Of a DNA stretch of 27,098 nt, positions 1 to 8,384 are shown piece after piece (positions within the stretch are counted from its first letter, which is position 1; every line of letters starts with the position of its first letter). A model generated the notes under the pieces. That model was not told the DNA's origin. It saw only the letters and a list, made by a program, of their open reading frames with translations, and did not search any database. The translations under genes and the position numbers were made by a program. This DNA is from DASYUM01 sp036001225. Lineage in GTDB: Bacteria > Methylomirabilota > Methylomirabilia > Rokubacteriales > DASRDR01. Where the stretch lies: contig DASYUM010000328.1 in the NCBI GenBank assembly GCA_036001225.1, forward strand, positions 1 through 27,098. Direction: 5' to 3'.

Positions 1-1810
1 CGGCCTCGCCGGCGAGGCCGTCGAGGGGGACGCCGCATTCGGCCATGAGCCGGGCGTGGCCCAGGACGACGGCTCGGCCATCCACACGCGCGCTGACGCC
101 GTGGCCGGGAAGCGCTTCGAACCCCTCGGCGGTCGAGGCCGGCGCCCCGTCGGCGGCGGCCCGGGCCACGATCGCCTCGGCGAGCGGGTGCTCGGAGCCC
201 CGCTCGACGGCGGCCGCCACCGCCAAGAGGTCGATCGCGGTCACGCCCGCTCGCGGCCGGACGTCGGTGACCTCCGGACGACCCCGGGTGAGGGTGCCCG
301 TCTTGTCCAGCACCATCGTGCGGACGCGGTGGAGCAGCTCGAGCGCCCCCGCGCTCTTCACCAGGATGCCGTGCTCGGCGGCCTTGCCGGTGCCGACCAT
401 GATCGCGGTCGGCGTGGCCAGCCCCATCGCGCACGGGCAGGCGATGACCAGCACGGCGACCGCGTTCGAGAGGGCGAAGAGAAGGGCGGGCGCCGGCCCC
501 CCCAGCCACCAGACCCCGAACGTCACCGCGGCCAGGGCCAGCACGACCGGGACGAACACCGCCGAGACGCGATCGGCCAGCGCCTGGATCGGCGCCTTGG
601 AGCCCTGGGCGGCCTCGACGAGCCGGATGATCCGGGAGAGGACGGTGTCCCGGCCGACTCGCTCGGCCCGGAAGGTGAAGGTCCCCGTCCGGTTCAGCGT
701 GGCGCCGGTGACGGCGTCGCCGGGCCCCTTGGCGACCGGCAGGCTCTCTCCGGTCAGCATGGACTCGTCCACGGTCGAGCGGCCCTCGATCACCACGCCA
801 TCCACCGGCACCTTCTCGCCCGGCCGGACTCGCACCAGATCACCGGGGACGAGCTCTTCGATCGCGACGTCGCCCTCGATGTCGCCGCGGAGCACCCGGG
901 CGCGCTTGGGCGAGAGGCCCACCAACGCCCGGATCGCCTCCGAGGTCTTCCCCTTGGCCCGCGCCTCCAGGTAGCGCCCCAGCACGATGAGCGTGACCAG
1001 GACGGCGGCCGTGTCGTAGTACGTCATCCCGCCGGCGGCCATCAATGGGTGCGGCCACAGCGTCACCGCCCCGCTGTAGAGGAAGGCGGCATTGGTCCCC
1101 AGCGAGACCAGCGTGTTCATGTTGGCGGTGTGGTGGCGGAGGGCGGTCCACGCCCCGCGGTGAAACGGCCAGCCGACCCAGTACTGGACGGGCAAGGTGA
1201 GGACGAGCTGGACCCACGGGTTCGTCCAGCCCACGGGCACCCAGGGGAGGAGGGGGAGGCTGCCCAACAGGACCGGCACCGAGAGGACGACGCCGATCGC
1301 GACCTTGAGCCGCAGCCCGGCGATCTCGCGGGCCCGGCTGGCCGGTTCGCCGTCGGCACTCGGTTCGGCCGCCGTCGGCACCTCGGGGATGTCGTACCCC
1401 GCCGCCCGGACGGCGCGCCGGAGCTCACCGAGCTCGACCCGGCCGGCCGGGAACGCGACCCGGGCCTGCTCGCTGGCGAGGTTGACGGAGGCTTCGAGGA
1501 CGCCGGGCACCCTGCCAAGGGCGCGCTCGACGCGACCCACGCACGAGGCGCAGCTCATCCCGGTCACCGGCAGGGTGAGCCGGGTGACCGGCACCTCGTA
1601 GCCTAGCTCGCCGACCCGGCGGACGAGGCGCTCGGCGTCGAGCGTCCCCGGGTCGTAGGTCACCGTCGCCCGCTCGGCCGCGAAATTCACGGAGGCCTGC
1701 CGGACCCCGGGCAACGCGGCCAGCCCCTGCTCGATGCGGGCCGCGCAGGCCGCGCAGCTCATGCCGCGGATGGGCAGCTCGGCCGTCGTCGCCGGAGCCG
1801 AGGTCGTCAT
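1..1810 (-). CDS. copA: Copper-translocating P1B-type ATPase, C-terminus cut by window edge
   Basis: Pumps Cu(I) out of the cytoplasm using ATP; inner-membrane protein. About 603 codons are present and the C-terminal part (rest of the P domain and the last two helices, roughly 200 residues in this family) lies beyond base 1. Two N-terminal heavy-metal-associated domains carry GMSCAAC (residues 16-22) and GMSCASC (83-89). The actuator TGES motif is near residue 351, the membrane metal site ACPCAMG near 455, the phosphorylation motif DKTGTLT near 500, and the SEHPLAEA nucleotide-binding motif follows. CPC with paired CxxC domains indicates Cu(I)/Ag(I) rather than Zn/Cd. The ATG at 1810 begins one base after the DUF2182 stop, and the operon starts with csoR behind a CsoR box, which supports copper as substrate. 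Confidence 0.95.
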   Translation of the reverse strand, partial: MTTSAPATTAELPIRGMSCAACAARIEQGLAALPGVRQASVNFAAERATVTYDPGTLDAERLVRRVGELGYEVPVTRLTLPVTGMSCASCVGRVERALGRVPGVLEASVNLASEQARVAFPAGRVELGELRRAVRAAGYDIPEVPTAAEPSADGEPASRAREIAGLRLKVAIGVVLSVPVLLGSLPLLPWVPVGWTNPWVQLVLTLPVQYWVGWPFHRGAWTALRHHTANMNTLVSLGTNAAFLYSGAVTLWPHPLMAAGGMTYYDTAAVLVTLIVLGRYLEARAKGKTSEAIRALVGLSPKRARVLRGDIEGDVAIEELVPGDLVRVRPGEKVPVDGVVIEGRSTVDESMLTGESLPVAKGPGDAVTGATLNRTGTFTFRAERVGRDTVLSRIIRLVEAAQGSKAPIQALADRVSAVFVPVVLALAAVTFGVWWLGGPAPALLFALSNAVAVLVIACPCAMGLATPTAIMVGTGKAAEHGILVKSAGALELLHRVRTMVLDKTGTLTRGRPEVTDVRPRAGVTAIDLLAVAAAVERGSEHPLAEAIVARAAADGAPASTAEGFEALPGHGVSARVDGRAVVLGHARLMAECGVPLDGLAGEA

Positions 1811-1811
1811 C

Positions 1812-2621
1812 TCACATCCCGGCCATCCCGGTCGCCCGGCCGAGGACCACGAGCCCGGCGACGATGAGCGCCCAGCTGGCCAGGCGCCCGATCAGGCGGC
1901 CGCCCGGCGCCACCTTCTCGAAAAGCACGAACAGCGCGATCAGGGCCACCCACAGGAGGTTCATCACGCCCGTCACGAAGAGCAGGGTCATCAAGATCCA
2001 GCAGCAGCCGAGACAGTAGCTGCCGTGGCGCAGCCCCATCCGGAGCGCGCCGGCGACCCCGTCGCGCCATTCGGTCATGAGGAAGCCGAGGGGGCTCCGG
2101 CAGTGGGCCAGGCAGGCCTCCTTGAGCGGCGTGAGCTGGTAGAGCCCGGCCGCCACCAGGAGCGCGCCGCCGACCAGCGGGCTCGTCGTCGTCATCGCGG
2201 GAGAGAGGAGCGCCGCGGTATGGAGTCCCCACTGGGCCAGCCCGGCGGCGATGCTGAAGGCGCCCCACACGGAGAGGTAGCCGAGGATGAAGATGCCGGT
2301 GGGGACGGCGAGACCTCCCTGCTCCCGGCGCTTTCGGTTCACGGTCGCGAAGAGCAGGATGACCGGAGCCGCGGCCGGCAGCATCATGCCGACCATCATG
2401 ACCGCCCACATGGCGATCGTGAACAGGACCTCGGCCGCCGTCCACGGCGTCCACACCGCCGCCATCCCGGGCATGCCGGCCATGTCGGCACCGGCCATGG
2501 CGCCGCGCAAGTGAAGGAGGTAGGCCCAGGCCCCGGCGACGAGGGCCCCGATGCCGCTGCCGATGACGGCGCGGTCCCGGCGGACGAGAGCGGCGACGGG
2601 ATCGGCCGGGGGCGCCGCCAT
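1812..2621 (-). CDS. DUF2182 polytopic membrane protein, probably copper-linked
   Basis: 269 residues with several hydrophobic segments. The Cys-rich core (C170, C174, then SYCLGCC with C203, C206, C207, preceded by MGLRHG) is what I recognise as the DUF2182 family of predicted metal-binding membrane proteins; its biochemical function is unknown. Between the first and second membrane segments is a Met-rich loop, MAGADMAGMPGM (residues 42-53), followed by MMVGMM around 75-80 and a GMAGM C-terminus, a pattern typical of Cu(I)-handling proteins. It sits between csoR and copA, and both junctions have the same form (TGA, one G, ATG), so the three are almost certainly one translationally coupled unit. 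A role in copper delivery or export is inferred from residues and context, not from a known activity. Confidence 0.85.
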   Translation of the reverse strand: MAAPPADPVAALVRRDRAVIGSGIGALVAGAWAYLLHLRGAMAGADMAGMPGMAAVWTPWTAAEVLFTIAMWAVMMVGMMLPAAAPVILLFATVNRKRREQGGLAVPTGIFILGYLSVWGAFSIAAGLAQWGLHTAALLSPAMTTTSPLVGGALLVAAGLYQLTPLKEACLAHCRSPLGFLMTEWRDGVAGALRMGLRHGSYCLGCCWILMTLLFVTGVMNLLWVALIALFVLFEKVAPGGRLIGRLASWALIVAGLVVLGRATGMAGM

Positions 2622-2622
2622 C

Positions 2623-2922
2623 TCAGGCCCCGTTCAGCCGGCCCAGGACGTCCAGGAGCTCGGCGAGCTTGCGGTCCCGGGCCCGCCGGTTGCCCGAGCG
2701 CACGGCGCCCACGACGCACCGCTCGACGTGGCCGCCGAGGAGCGCGCGGCCCACTTCGTGGAGGGCGGCCCGCACCGCCGTCACCTGGTGGAGAATGTCC
2801 ACGCAGTAGACCTCGTCGGCGACCATCCGTTGGAGACCCCGGACCTGGCCCTCGATGCGCTTGAGCCGGCGGAGCAGCGTCCGCTTGGCTTCCGGCTCCA
2901 TGGGCTTCAGTGTCGGCGGCAT
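2623..2922 (-). CDS. csoR: Copper-sensing repressor, CsoR family
   Basis: 99-residue all-helical repressor of the CsoR/RcnR/FrmR family. The Cu(I) ligand set is present with canonical spacing: C40, H65 and C69 (Cys-x24-His-x3-Cys, as in M. tuberculosis Cys36-His61-Cys65). The N-terminal helix RLKRIEGQVRGLQRM is the family DNA-binding/tetramer surface. In this family apo-CsoR binds DNA and Cu(I) releases it, so copper would induce the operon. I chose the ATG at 2922 because GAGGG lies 7 bases upstream and the promoter/operator ends just before it; longer frames to 3132 run through the promoter. First gene of csoR-DUF2182-copA and presumably autoregulated. Confidence 0.95.
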   Translation of the reverse strand: MPPTLKPMEPEAKRTLLRRLKRIEGQVRGLQRMVADEVYCVDILHQVTAVRAALHEVGRALLGGHVERCVVGAVRSGNRRARDRKLAELLDVLGRLNGA

Positions 2923-2926
2923 TCCG

Positions 2927-2969
2927 ATACCCTCGGGGGGTATTGTACGCGGGGTGGGCGGTCTGTCAA
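2927..2969 (-). promoter_or_regulatory. csoR operon promoter with overlapping CsoR operator
   Basis: On the minus strand, TTGACA (2969-2964), a 16-base spacer, then TACAAT (2947-2942): close to a consensus sigma-70 promoter. The 17-base near-palindrome ATACCCTCGGGGGGTAT (plus strand, 2927-2943) overlaps the end of the -10 box and the predicted start site. It matches the known CsoR box form (TACCC-centre-GGGTA with a G/C tract). Bound CsoR would block RNA polymerase directly. The operator also contains the csoR Shine-Dalgarno GAGGG. Confidence 0.85.
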
Positions 2970-3163
2970 CGTCCCGGGAGGTGGGGAGCGGGGCCGGGTG
3001 GCGCGCGGCGTGGTGGACCCTCTTACTCCGCCCTGAAGCTGGGGTGCGCCCGCGGGTGGCGCCGGCGCCGCCCCGCGCGCCGCGCGGAGTGGGACCCTCG
3101 ATAAGGGTGACGGAGCGCGGCGCGCGGGGCAAGCCGGCGACAGGCCCCGCGGGCGCGCGGGCC

Positions 3164-4696
3164 CTAGCGCGTGATGATCTCGTATTCGTCCTTGTGGAGG
3201 GCCTGGGCGGCCTGGACCGTGACCTTGCGCTGGATCCGACGCTGCAGCGCCTCCAGCCCCTCGGCCTCCTCTTCCTGGAAGTGGAGAGCCATTTCGGGGT
3301 TGACGCGGATCAGGACCTCCTGGCCGCCGACGTCGGCCGCCGCCGCCTGGATCTTCCGATAGATCTCGGCGGTGATGGCGGCCGGTGACTTGACCACTCC
3401 CGTTCCCTTGCAGGTCGGGCAGTGTGTCATCAGGAGCGAGTGGAGGCCCTGGCGGACGCGCTTGCGCGTCATCTCGACCAGGCCCAGCTCCGAGATCTCC
3501 AGCACGTTGGTTCGGGACTTGTCCTCGGCCAGCGCCCGCTTGAGAGCGCGGAAGACCTGCTGCCGGTGCTCCTCCCGCTCCATGTCGATGAAGTCGATGA
3601 TGATGATCCCGCCGAGGTCGCGCAGCCGGATCTGCCGCACCACCTCGGTGACCGCCTCCAGGTTGATCTTGAGGATCGTCTCCTCGAAGTCGCGCTTGCC
3701 GACGTACTTGCCGGTGTTGACGTCGATGGAGACCAGCGCCTCGGTCTGGTCGAAGACGAGGTAGCCGCCCGACTTCAGCCAGACCTTCCGCCGGAGCGCC
3801 TTCTCGATCTCGCGCTCGATGCCCCGGGCGTCGAATACCGGTTCCTGACCCTCGTAGAGTCGGACCCGGTGGGCGAAGGCCGGAACCAGGCTCTGGGCGT
3901 ACTCCAGTGCCCGCCGATACTCCTCCTCGGAGTCGATGAGGATCTCGTCCACGTCGGCGGTGAAGAGGTCGCGGACGACCCGAAAGATGAGGTCGCCCTC
4001 CTCGTGGATCGGCGAGCGGGGTGGGGCCTGGGCGAAGCGAGCCTGGATCTGCTGCCAGAGTCGGACCAGGAACTCGATGTCGGCCCTGAACTCCTCCTCG
4101 CCCTTCCCCTCGCCCACCGTGCGGATGATGAACCCGCCCCCCGTCGCCGGCCGGAGGGCCTTGACCAGACGGCGCAGCCGGTCGCGCTCGGCGGCATCGC
4201 GAATGCGGCGGGAGACGCCGACGTGGTTGACCTGCGGCATGTAGACGAGGTAGCGGCCGGGCAGGCTGATGAACGAGGTGATGCGGGCGCCCTTGGTCCC
4301 CAGCGACTCCTTGGAGACCTGGACGAGGATCTCCTGCCCCTTGCGCAGGACGTCCTCGATGGGGGGAACCTCGCGGCGCTCCCGCTCGGGCGCCTCCTCC
4401 GGTTCCCCGAGGTCGATGTCGGCGTCGGCCTCGTCCTCGGCCAGCATGAGCCGCTCGTAGTCGCCGACATTGGCGGTGAAGTCGCCGGCGTAGAGAAAGC
4501 CGTCCTTGAGCAGGCCGACGTCCACGAACGCGGCCTGCATGCCGGGCAGGACGTTGGTTACGACGCCCTTGTAGACGCTCCCGACGATGGAGCGGTGACG
4601 CCTGCGCTCCAGGGAGAGGTCGGTGAGCAACCCGCCGTCGAGGACGGCGACCCGGGTCTCGCTGATCCCGGCGTTGACGATGATGGTCCGTGGCAT
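3164..4696 (-). CDS. rng: Ribonuclease G (RNase E/G family)
   Basis: Single-strand-specific endoribonuclease for rRNA maturation and mRNA decay, 510 residues, close to the length of E. coli RNase G and without the long C-terminal scaffold of RNase E. Residues about 37-110 form the S1 RNA-binding domain (GSVYKGVVTNVLPG, AAFVDVG). The catalytic DNase-I-like domain holds the Mg-binding aspartates D325 (SIDVNTGKYVG) and D368 (GGIIIIDFIDM), and the Zn-link cysteines C426 and C429 (CPTCKGTG) join subunits. An acidic stretch at residues 87-106 interrupts the S1 region. The ATG at 4696 gives the family N-terminus MPRTIIVNAG; GGGGAG lies upstream. It follows rodA, matching the frequent linkage of RNase G with mre genes. 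Confidence 0.95.
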   Translation of the reverse strand: MPRTIIVNAGISETRVAVLDGGLLTDLSLERRRHRSIVGSVYKGVVTNVLPGMQAAFVDVGLLKDGFLYAGDFTANVGDYERLMLAEDEADADIDLGEPEEAPERERREVPPIEDVLRKGQEILVQVSKESLGTKGARITSFISLPGRYLVYMPQVNHVGVSRRIRDAAERDRLRRLVKALRPATGGGFIIRTVGEGKGEEEFRADIEFLVRLWQQIQARFAQAPPRSPIHEEGDLIFRVVRDLFTADVDEILIDSEEEYRRALEYAQSLVPAFAHRVRLYEGQEPVFDARGIEREIEKALRRKVWLKSGGYLVFDQTEALVSIDVNTGKYVGKRDFEETILKINLEAVTEVVRQIRLRDLGGIIIIDFIDMEREEHRQQVFRALKRALAEDKSRTNVLEISELGLVEMTRKRVRQGLHSLLMTHCPTCKGTGVVKSPAAITAEIYRKIQAAAADVGGQEVLIRVNPEMALHFQEEEAEGLEALQRRIQRKVTVQAAQALHKDEYEIITR

Positions 4697-4793
4697 GTGG
4701 GACTCGCTCCCCGCCAGTCGCTGTCCGCCAACCTGCGACGACCCCCCACCGGGGCGCCGGCCGCGGACGACCGCTGGACACCGGCGCCTCTCC

Positions 4794-4808
4794 CCGGCCA
4801 GTGGCCGG
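4794..4808. repeat. Perfect 7-bp inverted repeat in the rng leader
   Basis: CCGGCCA-G-TGGCCGG lies in the 205-base gap between rodA and rng, about 100 bases before the rng start. As RNA it would form a compact GC hairpin, with the tip bases probably unpaired. No T-tract follows, so it is not an obvious terminator. It may be a leader structure or chance in GC-rich DNA. Nothing else is evident in the gap. Confidence 0.4.
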
Positions 4809-4901
4809 CGCGGGAATCAGGCGTGGATCCCCTCCGGACATCGGGCGGGTCGGTGGACCCGGCCCCGGACGAGCCGAGGCCGACAAAACAGGCAGGCATG
4901 G

Positions 4902-5978
4902 CTAAACGAACCGGCGCATCCGCACGTTCTCGATCAGGGCGACGGCGCCCAGCGCCGTCAACAGGGCCGAGCCGCCGTAGCTGACCATGGGGAGCGGAAT
5001 CCCGACGACGGGGAGCAGGCCGGTGACCATCCCGATGTTCACCAGGGCCTGGCTCACCAGGAGCACGGTCGCCCCCGCCGCCAGCAGGCTGCCCAGCGCG
5101 TCGCGCGCGGTGGCCGCGACCTCGAGACCGCGCATGGCGAGCAACCCGTAGACGGCGAGAAGGGCGATGGCTCCCATGAACCCCCAGGATTCAGCGAAGG
5201 CGGCAAAGATGAAATCCGTGTGCCGCTCCGGCAGGAAGGCGAGGCGACTCTGGGTGCCACCGAAGAGTCCCTTGCCCAGCAGTTGCCCGGAGCCGATGGT
5301 GATCTTGGCCTGAATCACGTTCCACGCGCTGCCGAGCGGGTCCCGGAACGGGTCGAGGTAAACCAGGAGCCGCTCGCGCTGATAGTCGCGAAGGATGAAC
5401 CAGAAGGCCGGCGCCGCCGCCAGCGCGCCACCGGCCAGGATCGCCAGATCCCGCCAGCGGGCACCGCCCACGAAGAGGAGCGCCGCCACCACCGGCACCA
5501 GGACGAGGGCGGTGCCGAGGTCGGGCTGCTTGACGATGAGCAGGAAGGCCGGCGCGACCAGGCAGAGGGGCAGTATCACCCGGTCCCAGCCCGGCCGCTC
5601 CCTCTCCCGGGCCGCCAGGTAGGCGGCCACCGTGGTGAGGAGGATCAGCTTGAACAGCTCCGAGGGCTGGAGGGTGAAGGGGCCGACCGAGAGCCAGCGC
5701 CGGGCCCCCTGAGCCGCGCGCCCGAGGACGAGGACGGCGGCCAGCAGGCCGAGACCGCCCAGGTAGGCGACGTAGGCCCAGCGGGCCAGGGTGCGATAGT
5801 CGATCGAGATGAGGACGAGGCCCCCGACCACGCCGACGCCCAGCCAGACGAGCTGGCGCATGAGGAGTCGAGGCACCAGGCTGCCGAGCGTGAGGAGGCC
5901 GGCGCCGATGAGCAGGGCAGCCAGGGCGACCAGAACCCAGTCGAAATGAAGAAGCAGGCGACGGTCGATTCGGAACAC
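4902..5978 (-). CDS. rodA: Rod-shape SEDS glycosyltransferase RodA
   Basis: Peptidoglycan polymerase of the SEDS family that works with PBP2 in the elongasome; about ten membrane helices. 358 residues from a GTG at 5978, the family's usual size. Recognisable segments are the RWLSVGPFTLQPSE loop, the KQPDLGTA motif with the catalytic-type aspartate, and the C-terminal GIPLPMVSYGGSALL signature. The reading frame stays open upstream through the end of mrdA, but the GTG 8 bases after the mrdA stop fits: a TGAGG Shine-Dalgarno overlaps that stop, and the product begins at the normal RodA N-terminus (FRIDRRLLLHFDWVL). Coupled to mrdA. Confidence 0.94.
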   Translation of the reverse strand: MFRIDRRLLLHFDWVLVALAALLIGAGLLTLGSLVPRLLMRQLVWLGVGVVGGLVLISIDYRTLARWAYVAYLGGLGLLAAVLVLGRAAQGARRWLSVGPFTLQPSELFKLILLTTVAAYLAARERERPGWDRVILPLCLVAPAFLLIVKQPDLGTALVLVPVVAALLFVGGARWRDLAILAGGALAAAPAFWFILRDYQRERLLVYLDPFRDPLGSAWNVIQAKITIGSGQLLGKGLFGGTQSRLAFLPERHTDFIFAAFAESWGFMGAIALLAVYGLLAMRGLEVAATARDALGSLLAAGATVLLVSQALVNIGMVTGLLPVVGIPLPMVSYGGSALLTALGAVALIENVRMRRFV

Positions 5979-5986
5979 GACGGGCC

Positions 5987-7801
5987 TCAGCCGGGAAGAC
6001 CGGCGGCGGCCACCCTTTCCAGGAAGATTGCCTTGAACACCTCGCGGGCGATCGGCGCCGCCACCTGGCCGCCGAGGCCCGCCCGCTCGGCGAACACCAC
6101 GACGACCACCTGAGGGTCCTCGACCGGGGCGAAGGCGGCGAACCAGGCGTTGTCCTGGTCGCGCCGCTTGCGCTCGGCGTCGCTCTTGAACTCGTGGGTC
6201 TGGGCGGTGCCGGTCTTGCCGGCAATCGACACCCCGGGGATCATGGCGCCTTTGCCCGTCCCGCCGTCGTTCACCACCGCCCACAGGGCTTGCCGGAGGA
6301 AGTCCAGCACCACCGGCGCGATCTCGGTGCGGCTCTCTTCGACAGCCGGCTCACTGGCCAGGGCAGTGCCGTCGAGCGCCTTGACCCGGGCGACCAGCCG
6401 CGGCTTCCACAGCGCCCCGCCGTTGGCCACCACGGCCATGAAGCGCGCCACCTGGAGGGGGGTGACCGTGATGAGCCCCTGCCCGATCGAGAGACTGACC
6501 GTGTCGCCGGCGTGCCACTTGTCGCGGAGGGCCCGTTTCTTCCAAGCTGGAGAGGGCACGAGCCCGCCCCGCTCGCCGATCAGCCCGGTGCCGGTCGGCC
6601 GACCGAGGCCGAACGCCTCCGCCATCCGGGAGATCCGCTCGGGCCCGACCTTGAGCCCGAGCTGGTAGAAGAACGTGTTGCAGGAGAACTTGATCGCCTC
6701 GTAGAGGGTCAGCGGGCCGCGGTCGTGGTCTTCCCAGTTGTGGTAGGCCCGGCCTCCGAACCACCACTCCTTGGGACAGGAGAGCCGGTCGAACGGCGTG
6801 AAGAGCTGGGATTGGAGCGCCGCCGCCGCCACGATGATCTTGAAGAGCGAGCCGGGCGCGTATTCACCCTGGATGGCGCGGTTCAGGAGCGGCCGGGCGG
6901 GATCCTCGACCAGCGAGGCCCACGTGGCCCGGTCGATGGGGCCGTTGAATCGCTCGACCGGAAAGGCCGGGTTCGATACCAGCGCCAGGACGTCGCCGTT
7001 GCGCGGATCCATCACGACGACGGCGCCGTTCCGCGGGCCGAGCGCCTGCTCGGCCGCCTGCTGAATCCGGCGATCGATCGTGGTGTAGACGTGGGCCCCG
7101 GCCAGCGGCTCCTGGCGTTGCAGGACCCGAATCGGCCGGCCGTAGGCGTCCACTTCCATCTGCTCGGCGCCATCGCGGCCCCGCAGGTACTCGTCGTAGA
7201 GTCGCTCGAGTCCGGACTGGCCGACCAGGTCCCCCCGGCGGAGACGGCCCCGGGCGAGGTCGGCTTCCGAGACCTCGCGCACGTAGCCGAGCAGGTGGGC
7301 GGCGAAGCGGGTGGAGGGATATGCCCGCTGTGACTCGACCTCGACGGCGACCCCGGGGAGCTCGAGCCTCCACTCCTCGACGCGCGAGACCTCGTCGAGC
7401 GTCAACCCCCGCTGGAGGCGGACCGGCCACGGAGAGTCGGCGGGTACCCGGGCGAAGCGCTCCTGAAGCTCGGCCGCCGGCAGGTTGAGGAGCCCGGCCA
7501 GCCGCTCGAGCACGGCATCCAGGTTGTCGGCGTCGCGGGGCACCACCGCCAGCGTGAACGCCGGCCGATTCTCCACGAGGGGAAGCCCGTTCCGGTCGAA
7601 GAGAATACCGCGGGGCGCCGTGACCGTGCGGAGCCGGATGCGGTTCTTGTCGGATAGCTCGGCCAACCGGTTGCCGGTGACGATCTGGAGGTAGGCGAGC
7701 TGGGCGCCGATGGCCAGGAAGCCCGCGGCGAGCCCGATGGCCAGCAGCACGAGCCGGCGGTGGTGGTCGAGAGGCTGGGACCGGCCGACTCTCAGGCTCA
7801 C
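5987..7801 (-). CDS. mrdA: Penicillin-binding protein 2 (elongation transpeptidase)
   Basis: DD-transpeptidase that cross-links lateral-wall peptidoglycan; class B PBP anchored by one N-terminal helix (residues about 17-40) with the rest in the periplasm. 604 residues. The dimerisation domain starts at RTVTAPRGILFDRNG. Active-site motifs are intact: S318-L-F-K321 (nucleophile Ser318), S373-C-N375 and K529-T-G531. The start is a GTG at 7801 with GAGAG a few bases upstream; there is no ATG nearby. It is followed 8 bases later by its partner rodA and preceded by mreD at a 73-base gap that holds a small GNRA-type hairpin (7862-7875) but no clear promoter. Confidence 0.95.
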   Translation of the reverse strand: MSLRVGRSQPLDHHRRLVLLAIGLAAGFLAIGAQLAYLQIVTGNRLAELSDKNRIRLRTVTAPRGILFDRNGLPLVENRPAFTLAVVPRDADNLDAVLERLAGLLNLPAAELQERFARVPADSPWPVRLQRGLTLDEVSRVEEWRLELPGVAVEVESQRAYPSTRFAAHLLGYVREVSEADLARGRLRRGDLVGQSGLERLYDEYLRGRDGAEQMEVDAYGRPIRVLQRQEPLAGAHVYTTIDRRIQQAAEQALGPRNGAVVVMDPRNGDVLALVSNPAFPVERFNGPIDRATWASLVEDPARPLLNRAIQGEYAPGSLFKIIVAAAALQSQLFTPFDRLSCPKEWWFGGRAYHNWEDHDRGPLTLYEAIKFSCNTFFYQLGLKVGPERISRMAEAFGLGRPTGTGLIGERGGLVPSPAWKKRALRDKWHAGDTVSLSIGQGLITVTPLQVARFMAVVANGGALWKPRLVARVKALDGTALASEPAVEESRTEIAPVVLDFLRQALWAVVNDGGTGKGAMIPGVSIAGKTGTAQTHEFKSDAERKRRDQDNAWFAAFAPVEDPQVVVVVFAERAGLGGQVAAPIAREVFKAIFLERVAAAGLPG

Positions 7802-7874
7802 TCGTCAACTCTCGAGGACGAGAGCGCCTTGCCGTCAGCGGCACCGGGCCGAGCCCCGACCAGCCCTCGCGGGC

Positions 7875-8351
7875 TCATTCGCGGGTCCGAAAGACGGGGA
7901 GCGCGATCGCCGCCGCCGCCAGGAGGCCGTTGTACCCCGCCTGGGGGAGGATCACGCTGCCGAACAGCTCGCTGAAGGCCGCCGGATAGTGGAAGATCTG
8001 AAGGACCGCGAAGCGGACGGCGCCGTCGGCCACCGTCCCCAGCACGGCGGCGGCCACCGGGACCACCGGATTCCCGGTCAGCGCCCAGCGGGGCAGGTCG
8101 CCCGCCACGAACCCGATGATCGCCTTCGACAGGGCCTGCAGACCGAGCGGCCCGCCGCCGATCGCGTCCTGGAGCAACCCGAGGGCGAAGCCGGTGTAGC
8201 AGCCGGCCTCGGGTCCCCGGCGGAGGGCGAGCAGGATCACGATCACGACGAGGACATCGGGCACGATCCCGCCGACCCCGAGCACGGGGACGACGGTGCT
8301 CTGGACCAGAGTCCCGCCGCTGATCGCCAGGAAGTAAAATGGCAGTCGCAC
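7875..8351 (-). CDS. mreD: Rod-shape-determining membrane protein MreD
   Basis: Small integral membrane component of the elongasome linking MreC to the wall synthases. 158 residues, almost entirely hydrophobic with about five helices, including GIVPDVLVVIVILLALRRGPEAG and the FALGLLQDAIGGGPLGLQAL segment that is characteristic of MreD. Starts with GTG at 8351, 33 bases after the mreC stop, with no strong Shine-Dalgarno. Sequence conservation in this family is low, so position between mreC and mrdA contributes to the call. Confidence 0.92.
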   Translation of the reverse strand: MRLPFYFLAISGGTLVQSTVVPVLGVGGIVPDVLVVIVILLALRRGPEAGCYTGFALGLLQDAIGGGPLGLQALSKAIIGFVAGDLPRWALTGNPVVPVAAAVLGTVADGAVRFAVLQIFHYPAAFSELFGSVILPQAGYNGLLAAAAIALPVFRTRE

Positions 8352-8384
8352 GCTCGTCTATCCGGGGCCGGGCATCGGCACGGC

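Noticed and set aside
56..1606. Long plus-strand open frame over copA
   Set aside because: Antisense shadow of a GC-rich gene; its product is R/G/D/H-rich and without domains, while the minus strand has complete P-type ATPase motifs.
3040..3163. Intrinsic terminator after rng
   Set aside because: GC-rich pairing arms (GGCCCGCG/CGCGGGGCC) exist but there is no T-tract, so the evidence is too weak to list.
2907..4886. Long minus-strand frame overlapping rng
   Set aside because: Out-of-frame shadow with Arg/Gly/Pro-rich content; the RNase G frame has all catalytic motifs.
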